A DNA stretch of 48,647 bases from Paludibacteraceae bacterium (GTDB lineage: Bacteria > Bacteroidota > Bacteroidia > Bacteroidales > Paludibacteraceae), in NCBI GenBank assembly GCA_017450685.1, contig JAFSTB010000029.1, forward strand, positions 1 through 48,647, written 5' to 3'. A program made the position numbers and the translations under genes. Each line of letters begins with the position of its first letter. The first letter of the stretch is position 1. The notes beneath the pieces are model-generated. The model was not told where the DNA came from. It searched no databases and was given only the letters and a program-made list of their open reading frames with translations. Below are positions 15,340 through 23,679 of the stretch, one piece after another.

Positions 15340-17184
15340 TTAGGTTTGTTGTTGTCGTTTGCGCAACATTTGTAGCACTGTATTTTTTATTCTGCTCACG
15401 AGCGACCACGTGGCAGAGGCTTGCGGTATATCGGTAAGGAAGGTGTCGGTATCGATGCCGCCGGTCTGTTGTTCGGGATAAACGACGAGTGTGCTAAAAC
15501 GAGAGAAGAAACGTTGGATGGTGTCCGGTATATTAGTAAAGAGGGGGTTATAGGAGGCGGTAGATGGTCTGGAAGAGAGTAGCACGAGCATATCGTTACG
15601 TCGTATCTGTTTGGCAATGACGAGCAAGTCTTCCCAGTCGTCCATCTCGCGAAATTGTGCAGGCAGGTTCTTACCTTTTCGTCGGCACATACGGCGCAGC
15701 ACTTTTTCCGTTTCGCTGTTGGCAAAGAAGATAACGTCTGCACCTATCTCGTTTGACAGTCGTCTGACGAGTCCGAAGCAGGTGATGAAGTCGCGCTCCT
15801 TCTCGGCATATCTGGGCACCGCCACCATAAGGCGTGAGACGGTGTTAAGCGGCTGTTTCTCTTCATATACAGCCACGGAGCATGTCTCTTGTTCGACTAT
15901 GCGATTGACGGCTTGCCACGATTCGACGCGAGCCATCTGCACACGTTGCAACTGTGCTGCTTCTGCTAAGGTCTGCAAGTGCTGTTCGGCGGTGGAGAGC
16001 GAGAGCACCTGCCATCGCTCCTCCTCTTTGTCTGCCGACATCTGCGCATCCTCTTGCAGGGCAAGACGCTTGGCGGCATGTTCGGTGACAAAAGAAGAGG
16101 CGGAACACAGAACCAAGATCATCAACACAGCGGCGTTAAGCACTTGGGCTGAGAAGACTTGTGCATTATATCCTATTGTCACCACCGCCAGTGTGCCGGC
16201 GGCAGAGGCGGCTGTCAGACCGAACATAAGGCGGCGTTCGGTGGCACTCATACGCCATTGGTGTTCAGCCACGAATGCTGCCAACCATTTGCCCGACAAC
16301 TTAACCAAGATCATCGTCAAGGCTAATATCCAGGTGGTGGCACCGCTCCAAAAGACGCGCACATCTATCATCATTCCCACGCCCAAGAGGAAAAGCGGCA
16401 CGAAGATACTATTCCCCACAAACGTTATGCGTCGCATCAGTGTAGAGCGATTGGGCAACAGTCGGTTGAGAGCCAAGCCGCAAAGAAAAGCACCGAGTAT
16501 GCCATCCATATTAGCCGCTTCAGTCAGCCAAGCCGACAGAGTGAGCAACAGCATAACGAACATAAAATCCGCCACAGGGTCGGTAAACCGCTTGAGGAAT
16601 GACTGTGCCACACGAGGGAAGAGGACTTCAATGACGACAATAAGCAGCGGAAATTGCCATATCAACCGATGCCAGTCGGTGCAGGTAAGATGCGCTTCCA
16701 CCACGGCTAAGAGCAGCAGTGCCAACGTGACCGACACCATCGTGCCGCCTACCACTATACTGACCGTAGAGGTCTTCTGTATGCCGTAGCGCGACACAAT
16801 AGGATACGTCATCAGCGTATGACTGCCGTACATTGCACCCATCAAAGCCGATGTGAGCCACGACATACCCAGCAGCCAACGACATACCACCAGACCTATT
16901 ACCAAAGGAAAGAAGAAAGCATAAAAGCCGTAGAGCAGCACTTTCCAACGATTGCCTCTGACCTGATTGAAATCGATCTCACTACCCGATTGGAACATCA
17001 GGTAGAGCATTCCTATCTTCCCAAGCACAGTCACCGTCTGTGTATCAGGCAACCAATCCAAACCGTTAGGACCGATAGCCATACCCACCAACAAAAACCC
17101 CACGATGGCAGGTACGTGAAGTTTATGGCTGAACATCGGCACAAGCAGAATAACTGCCAGAACAAGGGAGATGGGAAGAAGCAT
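15340..17184 (-). CDS. CPA2-family cation:proton antiporter with cytosolic C-terminal domain
   Basis: 614 residues from the ATG at 17184; a TTG six bases upstream is also possible. About 12 membrane segments occupy residues 1-380, with HVPAIVGFLLVGMAIGPNGL, MLYLMFQSGSEIDF and MDGILGAFLCGLALNRLLP, the pattern of Kef/NapA-like CPA2 exchangers. The GSEIDF acidic position and the broken TM regions belong to the ion path. Residues about 400-600 form a soluble domain resembling universal-stress-protein modules (LMVAVPRYAEKERDFITCFG). The likely role is exchange of Na+ or K+ for protons at the inner membrane; the ion is unknown. It follows DUF1294 and nfnAB on the same strand. Confidence 0.87.
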   Translation of the reverse strand: MLLPISLVLAVILLVPMFSHKLHVPAIVGFLLVGMAIGPNGLDWLPDTQTVTVLGKIGMLYLMFQSGSEIDFNQVRGNRWKVLLYGFYAFFFPLVIGLVVCRWLLGMSWLTSALMGAMYGSHTLMTYPIVSRYGIQKTSTVSIVVGGTMVSVTLALLLLAVVEAHLTCTDWHRLIWQFPLLIVVIEVLFPRVAQSFLKRFTDPVADFMFVMLLLTLSAWLTEAANMDGILGAFLCGLALNRLLPNRSTLMRRITFVGNSIFVPLFLLGVGMMIDVRVFWSGATTWILALTMILVKLSGKWLAAFVAEHQWRMSATERRLMFGLTAASAAGTLAVVTIGYNAQVFSAQVLNAAVLMILVLCSASSFVTEHAAKRLALQEDAQMSADKEEERWQVLSLSTAEQHLQTLAEAAQLQRVQMARVESWQAVNRIVEQETCSVAVYEEKQPLNTVSRLMVAVPRYAEKERDFITCFGLVRRLSNEIGADVIFFANSETEKVLRRMCRRKGKNLPAQFREMDDWEDLLVIAKQIRRNDMLVLLSSRPSTASYNPLFTNIPDTIQRFFSRFSTLVVYPEQQTGGIDTDTFLTDIPQASATWSLVSRIKNTVLQMLRKRQQQT

Positions 17185-17208
17185 TCTCAAGGACTGACGC
17201 CAAAACGT

Positions 17209-17532
17209 CTATGCAGGCACTAAATCGCCACTCTCAACACTGGTACTCAAGTACATATGAAGGATGACGGCTGCAATAACAGTTTCAACTATCAGGATTA
17301 AAGGAATAAAAATAAGGAACTCTTTATGGTGCAGTTTATGTCGGAAGATGAACATCGCCAGCAGTTCGCCTAAACTGCCGCCGAATATAGCCAAGGTCAT
17401 AAACAAGTGGGTACTGACACCACGAGCGTGACGATGACGACGATGCTCCAACTTATCAACATAGAACATAACAAAAGTGATGGTGTTAATGAACAGCACA
17501 TAGGCTAAAGCAATGTACAATTCTTTGGTCAT
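17209..17532 (-). CDS. DUF1294 small membrane protein
   Basis: 107 residues with three likely membrane helices (about 5-24, 45-62, 73-95). The signature INTITFVMFYVDKLEHRRHR followed by LAIFGGSLGELLAMFIFRHK and LHHKEF is the DUF1294 pattern (hydrophobic-x-x-D-K, then GGSxGxxxxMxxFRHK). The function is unknown. It lies 47 bp after nfnAB and 24 bp before the antiporter gene, so the three are probably transcribed together. Confidence 0.85.
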   Translation of the reverse strand: MTKELYIALAYVLFINTITFVMFYVDKLEHRRHRHARGVSTHLFMTLAIFGGSLGELLAMFIFRHKLHHKEFLIFIPLILIVETVIAAVILHMYLSTSVESGDLVPA

Positions 17533-17579
17533 AACGGTAAGATTTTGTGTTAGAGAAACGGTTTATTATCAGCCTGTTT

Positions 17580-19823
17580 TTACTGTTTGGCCGATCTATT
17601 TTTTTGCAAGTATTCGTTCATTGCTTTTGCGGCTTTTCTGCCGTCTGCCATAGCGAGTATGACAGTGGCACCGCCGCGCACTATATCGCCGCCTGCGAAC
17701 AAGAACGGCAACGACGATTGCATAGTGTCGGAGTCAACACCTATAGTGCCTTTGTCCGTTATATTCAGTTCTTTCACCGAATTGGGGATGAGCGGGTTAG
17801 GACTGACACCGACAGCCACTATCACCATATCGACAGCCACGGTCTTTGTCACACCTTCCACCGGCACCGGACTTCGTCTGCCTGAAGCATCGGGTTCGCC
17901 CAACTGCATCACTTGCAGCACCATCTCGTTCACCCTACCCTGCTCATCGGCATTATAAGCGATAGGGTTATGCAAAGTGAGGAACTCTATACCTTCTTCT
18001 TTAGCATGGCGCACCTCTTCTATACGTGCCGGCATCTCTTGTTCAGAGCGGCGATAGACTATCATCGCATGTTCGGCGCCCAGCCTTCGAGCGGAACGCA
18101 CCGCATCCATAGCCGTATTGCCACCGCCTATGACTGCCACACGCTTACCGCGGAAGAGTGGCGTATCAGAGTCAGAGGAAGAGGCATCCATCAGATTAAC
18201 ACGCGTGAGATACTCATTGCAACTCATCACGCCGATGAGGTTCTCACCCTCAATGTGCATAAAGCGAGGCAGACCGGCACCCGAACACACAAAAACGCCT
18301 GCAAAACCTTGTTCACGCAAGTCGTCAATAGTCAGCGTCTTACCTATGATAGTGTCAGTGACGAACTGCACACCCAAGGCTTGCAAACCGCGCAACTCCT
18401 TATCTACTATACTATTAGGCAATCTGAACTCGGGAATACCGTATTTGAGAACACCGCCGGCTTCGTGTAATGCCTCGAACACGGTCACCTCGTAACCGTT
18501 CTTAGCCATATCGCCTGCAAAAGCCAAACCCGACGGACCACTTCCTACCACTGCCACTTTCCCTCTTCCTTTATTGGCTGGCTTGCTACCACTCAGTGTG
18601 TTATGGTCAGCCACATAGCGTTCCAGATAACCGATAGCCACTGCCTCATGACCCATCTTCAGATGTATGCAGTGAGCCTCACACTGTTTCTCTTGCGGAC
18701 AGACGCGTCCACATACGGCAGGCAATGAAGAAGACTGAGCAATCACTTCCGCAGCAGCGTTGATATCACCTTTCTCCACTTGCTTGATAAACTGCGGAAT
18801 AGATATATTAACCGGACAGCCTTCCACACATGTGGGGTTCTTGCAGTTGAGGCATCGTTGTGCTTCGGTGCGAGCCTGCTGAGCGGTAAGTCCCTGATTG
18901 ACTTCTATATGCAACGATTGTATGCGCTCTAATGGCGACACTTCGCGCATACGTACACGCGGTATGGCAACACGCTCTTTGGCTGTCAAAGGTTTAGTTT
19001 CGAGCATCTGCTCATAGTGCTGCATCGCCTCGGCTTCCTCAGCCTTGTAGGACTTGAGTCGTGTGAGCATCTCGTCCCAAGCCACGGCATGGGCATCGAA
19101 CTCAGGTCCATCGACACAGACAAAGCGCGTCTTACCGCCAACGGTAACGCGACAAGCACCGCACATACCCGTTCCGTCAACCATAATAGTGTTAAGCGAA
19201 GCATCGGTGGGGATGTTATATTTGGCAGTGGTGAGCGACACGAACTTCATCATAATAGCCGGACCGATGGTGATACATTTGTCCACTTTCTCGCGTTGTA
19301 TAACCTGCTCTACACCAACGGTTACCACTCCTTGTTGCCCCATCGAACCATCATCGGTGAAGACCAACACTTCGTCGGAGCAAGCCTGCAATTCGTCGTG
19401 AAGGATAATCAGGTCTTTGTTTCTTGCAGCAAGCACTGTTATCACTCTGTTGCCTGCTTTTTTCAGCGCTTGTGCGATGGGCAACATAGGTGCTGCACCC
19501 ACACCACCACAAGCACATACAACAGTGCCGAAACACTGTATATCAGTGGCTTTACCTAACGGACCTGCTATGTTGAGGATGGTGTCGCCTGCCTGCATAG
19601 CACATAGTTTGGCTGATGACACTCCCACTTTTTGCACCACCAGGGTTATCGTTCCTTTTGCCTCATCGGCATCGGCTATGGTGAGCGGCATTCGTTCACT
19701 ATGCTCATCAATACGCACTATAACGAAATGACCAGCTTTCCTACTTTTGGCTATCAACGGGGCTTCTACTACTATTTCGGCTACATTTTCAGAGTAAAAA
19801 CGCTTGGAAAGAATCTTATTCAT
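17580..19823 (-). CDS. nfnAB: Fused NfnAB, NADH-dependent ferredoxin:NADP+ oxidoreductase
   Basis: 747 residues from the ATG at 19823; a TTG three codons upstream is less likely. The N-terminal third (about 1-280) is PyrK/NfnA-like: an FAD/NAD ferredoxin-reductase fold with VCACGGVGAAPMLPIA and a [2Fe-2S] site in GMCGACRVTVGGKTRFVCVDG. The rest (about 310-745) is GltD/NfnB-like: two [4Fe-4S] Cys groups (CLNCKNPTCVEGCP and CGRVCPQEKQCEAHC), an FAD site GSGPSGLAFAGDMAKNGYE and a second dinucleotide site IGGGNTAMDAVRSARRLGAE. In the NfnAB family this complex couples electron transfer among NADH, NADPH and ferredoxin by flavin bifurcation in the cytoplasm. Databases often name the fusion dihydroorotate dehydrogenase/glutamate synthase. 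Confidence 0.92.
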   Translation of the reverse strand: MNKILSKRFYSENVAEIVVEAPLIAKSRKAGHFVIVRIDEHSERMPLTIADADEAKGTITLVVQKVGVSSAKLCAMQAGDTILNIAGPLGKATDIQCFGTVVCACGGVGAAPMLPIAQALKKAGNRVITVLAARNKDLIILHDELQACSDEVLVFTDDGSMGQQGVVTVGVEQVIQREKVDKCITIGPAIMMKFVSLTTAKYNIPTDASLNTIMVDGTGMCGACRVTVGGKTRFVCVDGPEFDAHAVAWDEMLTRLKSYKAEEAEAMQHYEQMLETKPLTAKERVAIPRVRMREVSPLERIQSLHIEVNQGLTAQQARTEAQRCLNCKNPTCVEGCPVNISIPQFIKQVEKGDINAAAEVIAQSSSLPAVCGRVCPQEKQCEAHCIHLKMGHEAVAIGYLERYVADHNTLSGSKPANKGRGKVAVVGSGPSGLAFAGDMAKNGYEVTVFEALHEAGGVLKYGIPEFRLPNSIVDKELRGLQALGVQFVTDTIIGKTLTIDDLREQGFAGVFVCSGAGLPRFMHIEGENLIGVMSCNEYLTRVNLMDASSSDSDTPLFRGKRVAVIGGGNTAMDAVRSARRLGAEHAMIVYRRSEQEMPARIEEVRHAKEEGIEFLTLHNPIAYNADEQGRVNEMVLQVMQLGEPDASGRRSPVPVEGVTKTVAVDMVIVAVGVSPNPLIPNSVKELNITDKGTIGVDSDTMQSSLPFLFAGGDIVRGGATVILAMADGRKAAKAMNEYLQKNRSAKQ

Positions 19824-19864
19824 AAACAGCAATATAATTACAAAAAATTGCGCATAAAGGTGCG

Positions 19865-19894
19865 CAAAGGTACGGCAATTTTTTGATAATCAAA
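19865..19894 (-). promoter_or_regulatory. Bacteroidetes-type promoter for nfnAB
   Basis: Minus strand: TTTG (19891-19894), an 18-bp spacer and TACCTTTG (19865-19872), about 42 bp before the nfnAB start. Confidence 0.7.
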
Positions 19895-19905
19895 AATGAG
19901 CACAC

Positions 19906-19947
19906 AAAAAGCCAAAACTATTCGTTGGAAGAACGGTTTTGGCTTTT
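19906..19947 (-). terminator. Intrinsic terminator of clpB, possibly bidirectional
   Basis: AAAAGCCAAAAC and GTTTTGGCTTTT form the stem around a short loop (19906-19947), with A-runs and U-runs on the two sides. It lies 43 bp after the clpB stop and just before the nfnAB promoter. Confidence 0.8.
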
Positions 19948-19989
19948 CATTTCGCCTTAGCTTCTTACCTTGTTGTCAGGCACCATGTA

Positions 19990-22071
19990 TCAGTTTTCGA
20001 ACGAGAGTTCGCCGTTTTTGAGGCTCACCACCACAGGCTTATTGCTATCCACTTTTCCGGCTATTATCTCTTTACTCAATCGGTTGAGAACGAGTCGCTG
20101 CAATGCTCTTTTGACCGGTCTGGCACCGAACTGCGGGTCGTAACCCTCATGGGCAATAAACCTGACGGCATCGTCCGTAACGCGCAACTCTATGCCGTTT
20201 TGGTTCAACATCTTATGTATCTGTCCTATTTGCAGGCGCACCACATCAACGATGTTCTCCTCGGTGAGGTCCTCAAAGTGTATGATATCGTCTATACGGT
20301 TGAGGAACTCAGGTCTTACTTGTGCACGGAGTTGTTCTTCGGAGAGGTTAGAGGTGAGGATGATGAGTGTGTTCTTGAAGTTGACCACACGTCCTTTGTT
20401 GTCGGTCAGTCTGCCATCATCGAGCAGTTGCAGCAGCAAGTTGAACACATCGGGGTGTGCTTTTTCCATCTCGTCGAAGAGCACTACGCTATACGGTTTG
20501 CGCCGGATGGCCTCTGTCAGTTGTCCGCCTTCGTCATATCCCACATATCCCGGAGGCGCACCAATAAGTCGGGTGGCAGAGAACTTCTCCTGATACTCAC
20601 TCATGTCTATACGTGTAAGCATGTTCTCATCGTCGAAGAGGTAGTCGGCAAGTGCTTTTGCCAGTTCGGTCTTACCCACACCTGTTGTGCCGAGGAAGAT
20701 AAAGGAGCCTATTGGTCGTTTAGGGTCTTGCAGTCCGGCACGACTACGACGGATAGCATCGCTCACCGCACGGATAGCATCGTCCTGACCGATGACACGC
20801 TTATGCAGTTCTTCCTCCAAATGCAACAGTTTGTCTCTTTCGGTCTGCATCATCTTCTGCACGGGGATACCGGTCCAACGAGCCACCACTTCGGCTATAT
20901 CGTCGGCATCCACCTCTTCTTTAATCAGCATTGCACTATTAGTGTTAACGGTACCATCGGCATTGGTATTCAGGCCTTTCAGTGAGTCTTGTGCCGCCTT
21001 GATATTGGCTTCGGCAGCCGGTATCTGACTATAGCGTATCTCAGCCACCTTACCATAGTTACCCTCGCGCTCTGATACCTCCGCTTCGTGCTTGAGTTGC
21101 TCTATACGCGCTTTCTCGTTCTGAATGGTGGCTACATAACCTTTCTCCTTCTCCCACTGGGCATTAAGCGTATTGCGTTTGGTGTTCAACTCCTTCAACT
21201 GCTGTTCTATCACCGTCAGTTTCTCCTTGTTGTTCTCGCGTTTGAGTGCTTCACGCTCTATCTCTAATTGTTTGATCTGACGATCCAGATTATCCAACTC
21301 TTCGGGTTTGGAATCCACCTCTAATCGCAGTTTGGCGGCGGCTTCATCCACAAGATCGATGGCCTTATCGGGCAAGAAACGGTCGGATATATACCTCGTG
21401 GATAGTCCGACGGCGGCTATCAAAGCATCATCTTTGATACGCACCTTGTGGTGAGTCTCATATTTCTCTTTCAGCCCGCGAAGGATAGAGAGAGTGGCTG
21501 CCTCGTCAGGTTCGTCCACCATCACTTTCTGGAAGCGTCGTTCAAGGGCTTTATCCGTCTCAAAGTATTTTTGGTACTCGTCGAGTGTGGTAGCACCAAT
21601 GGCACGCAGTTCACCTCTTGCCAATGCGGGTTTGAGGATATTGGCAGCATCCATTGCGCCTGAAGTCTTTCCCGCTCCCACAAGGGTATGTATCTCATCA
21701 ATGAAAAGGATGATATCACCGGCAGCACCTACCACTTCGTTGATCACGCCTTTGAGTCGCTCCTCAAACTCACCTTGATACTTGGCACCTGCTATGAGCG
21801 CACCCATATCCAATGAATAGACACGTTTCTGTTTGAGGTTTTCCGGCACATCGCCTCTTATAATGCGGTGTGCTAAACCTTCCACAATGGCGGTCTTACC
21901 CACACCGGGCTCACCTATGAGTACGGGGTTGTTCTTCGTTCGACGGGACAGAATCTGAAGCACGCGCCGTATCTCGTCGTCTCTGCCTATGACAGGGTCT
22001 AACTTCCCCTGACGGGCACGCTCGCATAAGTTAATAGCGAACTTCTGTAAATTTTCAAGTTTGTTCTCCAT
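19990..22071 (-). CDS. clpB: ClpB-type disaggregase lacking the N-terminal domain
   Basis: 693 residues, against about 860 for a typical ClpB. The chain starts at the linker before the first AAA+ domain ([29 protein letters not shown]), so the whole Clp_N domain (about 150 residues) is missing. The first Walker A is [15 protein letters not shown] (about 52-66) and the second is [19 protein letters not shown] (about 450-468). The coiled-coil middle domain (about 260-375), which marks ClpB rather than ClpA/C, is complete. In the second AAA+ domain, [20 protein letters not shown] lacks roughly 20-30 residues normally found between TSN(L/M)G and RPEFLNR. ClpB extracts proteins from aggregates together with DnaK. 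The gene is monocistronic, with an operator-like palindrome upstream and a terminator downstream. Confidence 0.9.
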   Translation of the reverse strand: MENKLENLQKFAINLCERARQGKLDPVIGRDDEIRRVLQILSRRTKNNPVLIGEPGVGKTAIVEGLAHRIIRGDVPENLKQKRVYSLDMGALIAGAKYQGEFEERLKGVINEVVGAAGDIILFIDEIHTLVGAGKTSGAMDAANILKPALARGELRAIGATTLDEYQKYFETDKALERRFQKVMVDEPDEAATLSILRGLKEKYETHHKVRIKDDALIAAVGLSTRYISDRFLPDKAIDLVDEAAAKLRLEVDSKPEELDNLDRQIKQLEIEREALKRENNKEKLTVIEQQLKELNTKRNTLNAQWEKEKGYVATIQNEKARIEQLKHEAEVSEREGNYGKVAEIRYSQIPAAEANIKAAQDSLKGLNTNADGTVNTNSAMLIKEEVDADDIAEVVARWTGIPVQKMMQTERDKLLHLEEELHKRVIGQDDAIRAVSDAIRRSRAGLQDPKRPIGSFIFLGTTGVGKTELAKALADYLFDDENMLTRIDMSEYQEKFSATRLIGAPPGYVGYDEGGQLTEAIRRKPYSVVLFDEMEKAHPDVFNLLLQLLDDGRLTDNKGRVVNFKNTLIILTSNLSEEQLRAQVRPEFLNRIDDIIHFEDLTEENIVDVVRLQIGQIHKMLNQNGIELRVTDDAVRFIAHEGYDPQFGARPVKRALQRLVLNRLSKEIIAGKVDSNKPVVVSLKNGELSFEN

Positions 22072-22197
22072 AATATTGTCGGTTTTAATTGTTCTGATGT
22101 TTGTTTGTTATTCGGTGTTCCGACACCTTAATATCATTCGGTGTTTGAGCACCTCATTCGCTCTATTGTTGTCAATATCCATACCAATGCCGAATTA

Positions 22198-22214
22198 TCT
22201 GCCAAATTGGCAGA
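22198..22214. promoter_or_regulatory. Operator-like palindrome upstream of clpB
   Basis: TCTGCCA-AAT-TGGCAGA is a perfect 7-bp dyad with a 3-nt centre, about 130 bp upstream of clpB. On the minus strand it contains TTTG that could act as -33, with a weak TATGGATA 19 bp downstream. A heat-shock repressor or activator site is inferred. Two GGTGT/ACACC-type small hairpins lie between it and the start codon. Confidence 0.4.
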
Positions 22215-22278
22215 CCTTTGTCAGTTGGTTAGGAATTAGGAGTTAGGGGCGTGATGACGTAAGAAAATAGAGCATAGG

Positions 22279-22310
22279 TTTGCATAATCTGTAAATTTGC
22301 CTTACCTTTG
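22279..22310 (+). promoter_or_regulatory. Bacteroidetes-type promoter for tRNA-Arg
   Basis: TTTG (22279-22282), a 20-bp spacer and TACCTTTG (22303-22310), 11 bp before the tRNA. Confidence 0.8.
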
Positions 22311-22321
22311 CGCTCTGCGAC

Positions 22322-22396
22322 GGTTCCTTAGTTCAATGGATAGAATACGGGTTTCCTAAACCTTAGATCCGGGTTCGATTCCCGGAGGGACTACCA
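22322..22396 (+). tRNA. tRNA-Arg (anticodon CCT)
   Basis: A 75-nt cloverleaf with encoded CCA. The acceptor is GGTTCCT/AGGGACT, the D arm GTTC...GAAT, the anticodon loop TTCCTAA (CCT, reading AGG), and the T arm CCGGG-TTCGATT-CCCGG. The anticodon stem has weak outer pairs (G-T and C-T). Confidence 0.9.
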
Positions 22397-22425
22397 ACGC
22401 GCCTGATAATCAGGCGCGTTTCTTT
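22397..22425 (+). terminator. Intrinsic terminator after tRNA-Arg
   Basis: ACGCGCCTGAT and ATCAGGCGCGT form an 11-bp stem with a 1-nt formal centre (a short loop in practice), followed by TTCTTTATT. It begins directly after the CCA end. Confidence 0.85.
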
Positions 22426-22505
22426 ATTATATGTTCCCACCTAAGATAAATATCAAACATCTGACCTTTTTGACCTTAATTAAAAAGAAAACGTTCAAAT
22501 ATAAG

Positions 22506-22590
22506 AATTTTTGATTATAATAAAAAAACTTATAATAATTTTTGATTACAATAGAAAAAACTCATACCAATTTTCGATTAACTATGATTT
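22506..22590. repeat. Three imperfect AT-rich direct repeats of 31-32 bp
   Basis: Copies begin at 22506, 22537 and 22569. Each starts AATTTT(T/C)GATTA; the first two continue to AAAAAACT(T/C)ATA. There are no unique spacers, so this is not a CRISPR array. Confidence 0.6.
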
Positions 22591-22757
22591 TTTCAGAAGA
22601 GCATCACTAAGAAATACCTCGCTTGGCAAAAGAGGCAAATCAGCCGACACAAGCCAAGCACAAAAGGAACAAAAGTGCCAACATAAGGGCAAGCCTATTT
22701 AGCAACTGTTTTGTATGTTGATCTCAATAAAGAGTAGTTTACAATAAGATTGAATTG

Positions 22758-22812
22758 ATTACTGTCCGATAAAACTTCTTTATAGCGTCAGAAAGTTTTA
22801 TCGGACAGTAAT
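22758..22812. repeat. 20-bp perfect inverted repeat with a 15-nt loop
   Basis: ATTACTGTCCGATAAAACTT (22758-22777) is the exact reverse complement of 22793-22812. There is no U-run on either side. The length and perfection resemble paired transposon ends brought together, or a very small MITE. Confidence 0.6.
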
Positions 22813-23012
22813 AGTTTCTTTTATCCGAGGATTATTGCGAGATTATAATACTATCTTGGTTCGGTCTTTGACATACAATCCGGGTAGGAATATCCGCTGC
22901 GGGGTCGGTTGCCTTTTTTCTCGACTTTTTGTTGGTCAGGCAGGTTGCTCCCATCGTCAGCAACCTTCTGTTCTCGAAAGCCAAGTCCTGCGTCGTTATT
23001 CGGTTGATTCCG

Positions 23013-23192
23013 TCAGGAAGCATAACCGTAGCACGCGACAAAGCGAACCCCTTCGGGCAACCAAACCAAGACCCTGTTCACCTCACGCAACAAGATGCGC
23101 GATAGCATGGCTTTTACTCCTCCGATTAACACCACATATAGACACAGAGCAATGACCGCCGTGTAAAAGACTATTCGTTTTCCGCGTTTCAT
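23013..23192 (-). CDS. Small membrane protein of unknown function, possibly truncated
   Basis: A 59-residue frame beginning MKRGKRIVFYTAVIALCLYV, with one clear transmembrane helix (about 8-27) after a positively charged start, then LLREVNRVLVWLPEGVRF, and a stop. No family is recognised. Open frames continue past the stop in two other phases, down to about 22832, so it may be the 5' end of a decayed longer gene. It lies downstream of the tRNA-Asp terminator, with no clear promoter of its own. Confidence 0.35.
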   Translation of the reverse strand: MKRGKRIVFYTAVIALCLYVVLIGGVKAMLSRILLREVNRVLVWLPEGVRFVACYGYAS

Positions 23193-23210
23193 AATATTCA
23201 GATTTCTAAT

Positions 23211-23250
23211 AAAAAGAGGGAGAACCTCATCAATGAGATTCTCCCTTCTT
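23211..23250 (-). terminator. Intrinsic terminator of the tRNA-Asp transcript
   Basis: On the minus strand GGGAGAA...CTCAT pairs with ATGAG...TTCTCCC, followed by TCTTTTTATT. It lies just after the decayed tRNA copy. Confidence 0.8.
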
Positions 23251-23251
23251 T

Positions 23252-23321
23252 GCGGTGCGGACGAGACTCGAACTCGCGACCAGCATTTTACTGGTATTCG
23301 CTTCGTTCGGCTCTTCCAACC
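23252..23321 (-). pseudogene. Decayed tandem copy of tRNA-Asp
   Basis: The last 30 bases (23252-23281) are identical to the 3' part of the intact tRNA-Asp (23324-23353), at a 72-bp period. Farther 5', only GGT at the start and GAATACC of the D-arm/anticodon-stem junction remain recognisable, and the anticodon arm is deleted or scrambled (ACCAG-TAAAATG-CTGGT). It is transcribed with the intact gene ahead of the terminator. An alternative reading is an attachment-site remnant left by an integrative element. Confidence 0.65.
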
Positions 23322-23398
23322 TGGCGGTGCGGACGAGACTCGAACTCGCGACCTACGGCGTGACAGGCCGGTATTCTAACCAACTGAACTACCGCACC
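23322..23398 (-). tRNA. tRNA-Asp (anticodon GTC)
   Basis: 77 nt with encoded CCA. The acceptor is GGTGCGG/CCGCACC, the D arm contains GTTCAGTTGGTTAGAAT, the anticodon loop is CTGTCAC (GTC), and the T arm is GCGAG-TTCGAGT-CTCGT. Confidence 0.95.
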
Positions 23399-23452
23399 AA
23401 GATTGTGCTTGTGAAAACTTTTATAAAGAACTCTTGCTCTCAAAAGCGGGTG

Positions 23453-23484
23453 CAAAGGTACGGCAACATTTCCTATTGTGCAAA
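23453..23484 (-). promoter_or_regulatory. Bacteroidetes-type promoter for tRNA-Asp
   Basis: Minus strand: TTTG (23481-23484), a 20-bp spacer and TACCTTTG (23453-23460), about 55 bp before the tRNA. Confidence 0.8.
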
Positions 23485-23540
23485 TATTTGCGCACTTTTT
23501 TTGAAAAAAGTTTGTAACACACTATAAATATGACAGGTTC

Positions 23541-23571
23541 TTTGTCGGTTGCGCAAATTGCAGTACTTTTG
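23541..23571 (+). promoter_or_regulatory. Bacteroidetes-type promoter for pnp
   Basis: TTTG (23541-23544), a 19-bp spacer and TACTTTTG (23564-23571). It lies 57 bp from the tRNA-Asp promoter, pointing the other way. Confidence 0.8.
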
Positions 23572-23679
23572 CACAAGATTAAGAGTCTGAAAAGTTAACA
23601 TAGGCACGGTATGGCACAACAGGGTGCAGGAAAACCGATGCCTATACATTATGAACAAAAAAGTTTTTTTACGAAGAAG

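Larger units (their letters stand above)
22426..23012. other. AT-rich non-coding island between tRNA-Arg and tRNA-Asp
   Basis: No convincing gene is seen. The stretch holds a 31-32 bp AT-rich repeat (22506 onward), a 20-bp perfect inverted repeat (22758-22812), and scattered open frames of fewer than 110 codons without recognisable domains. Location between two tRNA genes and compositional unevenness fit a site of past insertion and loss. Confidence 0.6.

Noticed and set aside
15611..16789. 392-codon plus-strand frame
   Set aside because: Ser/Arg/Thr-rich antisense shadow of the cation antiporter, whose membrane segments and motifs are clear on the other strand.
17580..19823. Glutamate synthase small subunit or dihydroorotate dehydrogenase
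   Set aside because: Both names come from the fused halves; the PyrK-like plus GltD-like order in one chain, with no gltB or pyrD nearby, fits NfnAB.
22506..22590. CRISPR array
   Set aside because: The AT-rich copies abut each other without unique spacers, and no cas gene is present.
23255..23527. Plus-strand frame repeating RTRLELAT
   Set aside because: It is the antisense of tRNA-Asp and its decayed copy; such frames are a known source of false proteins.
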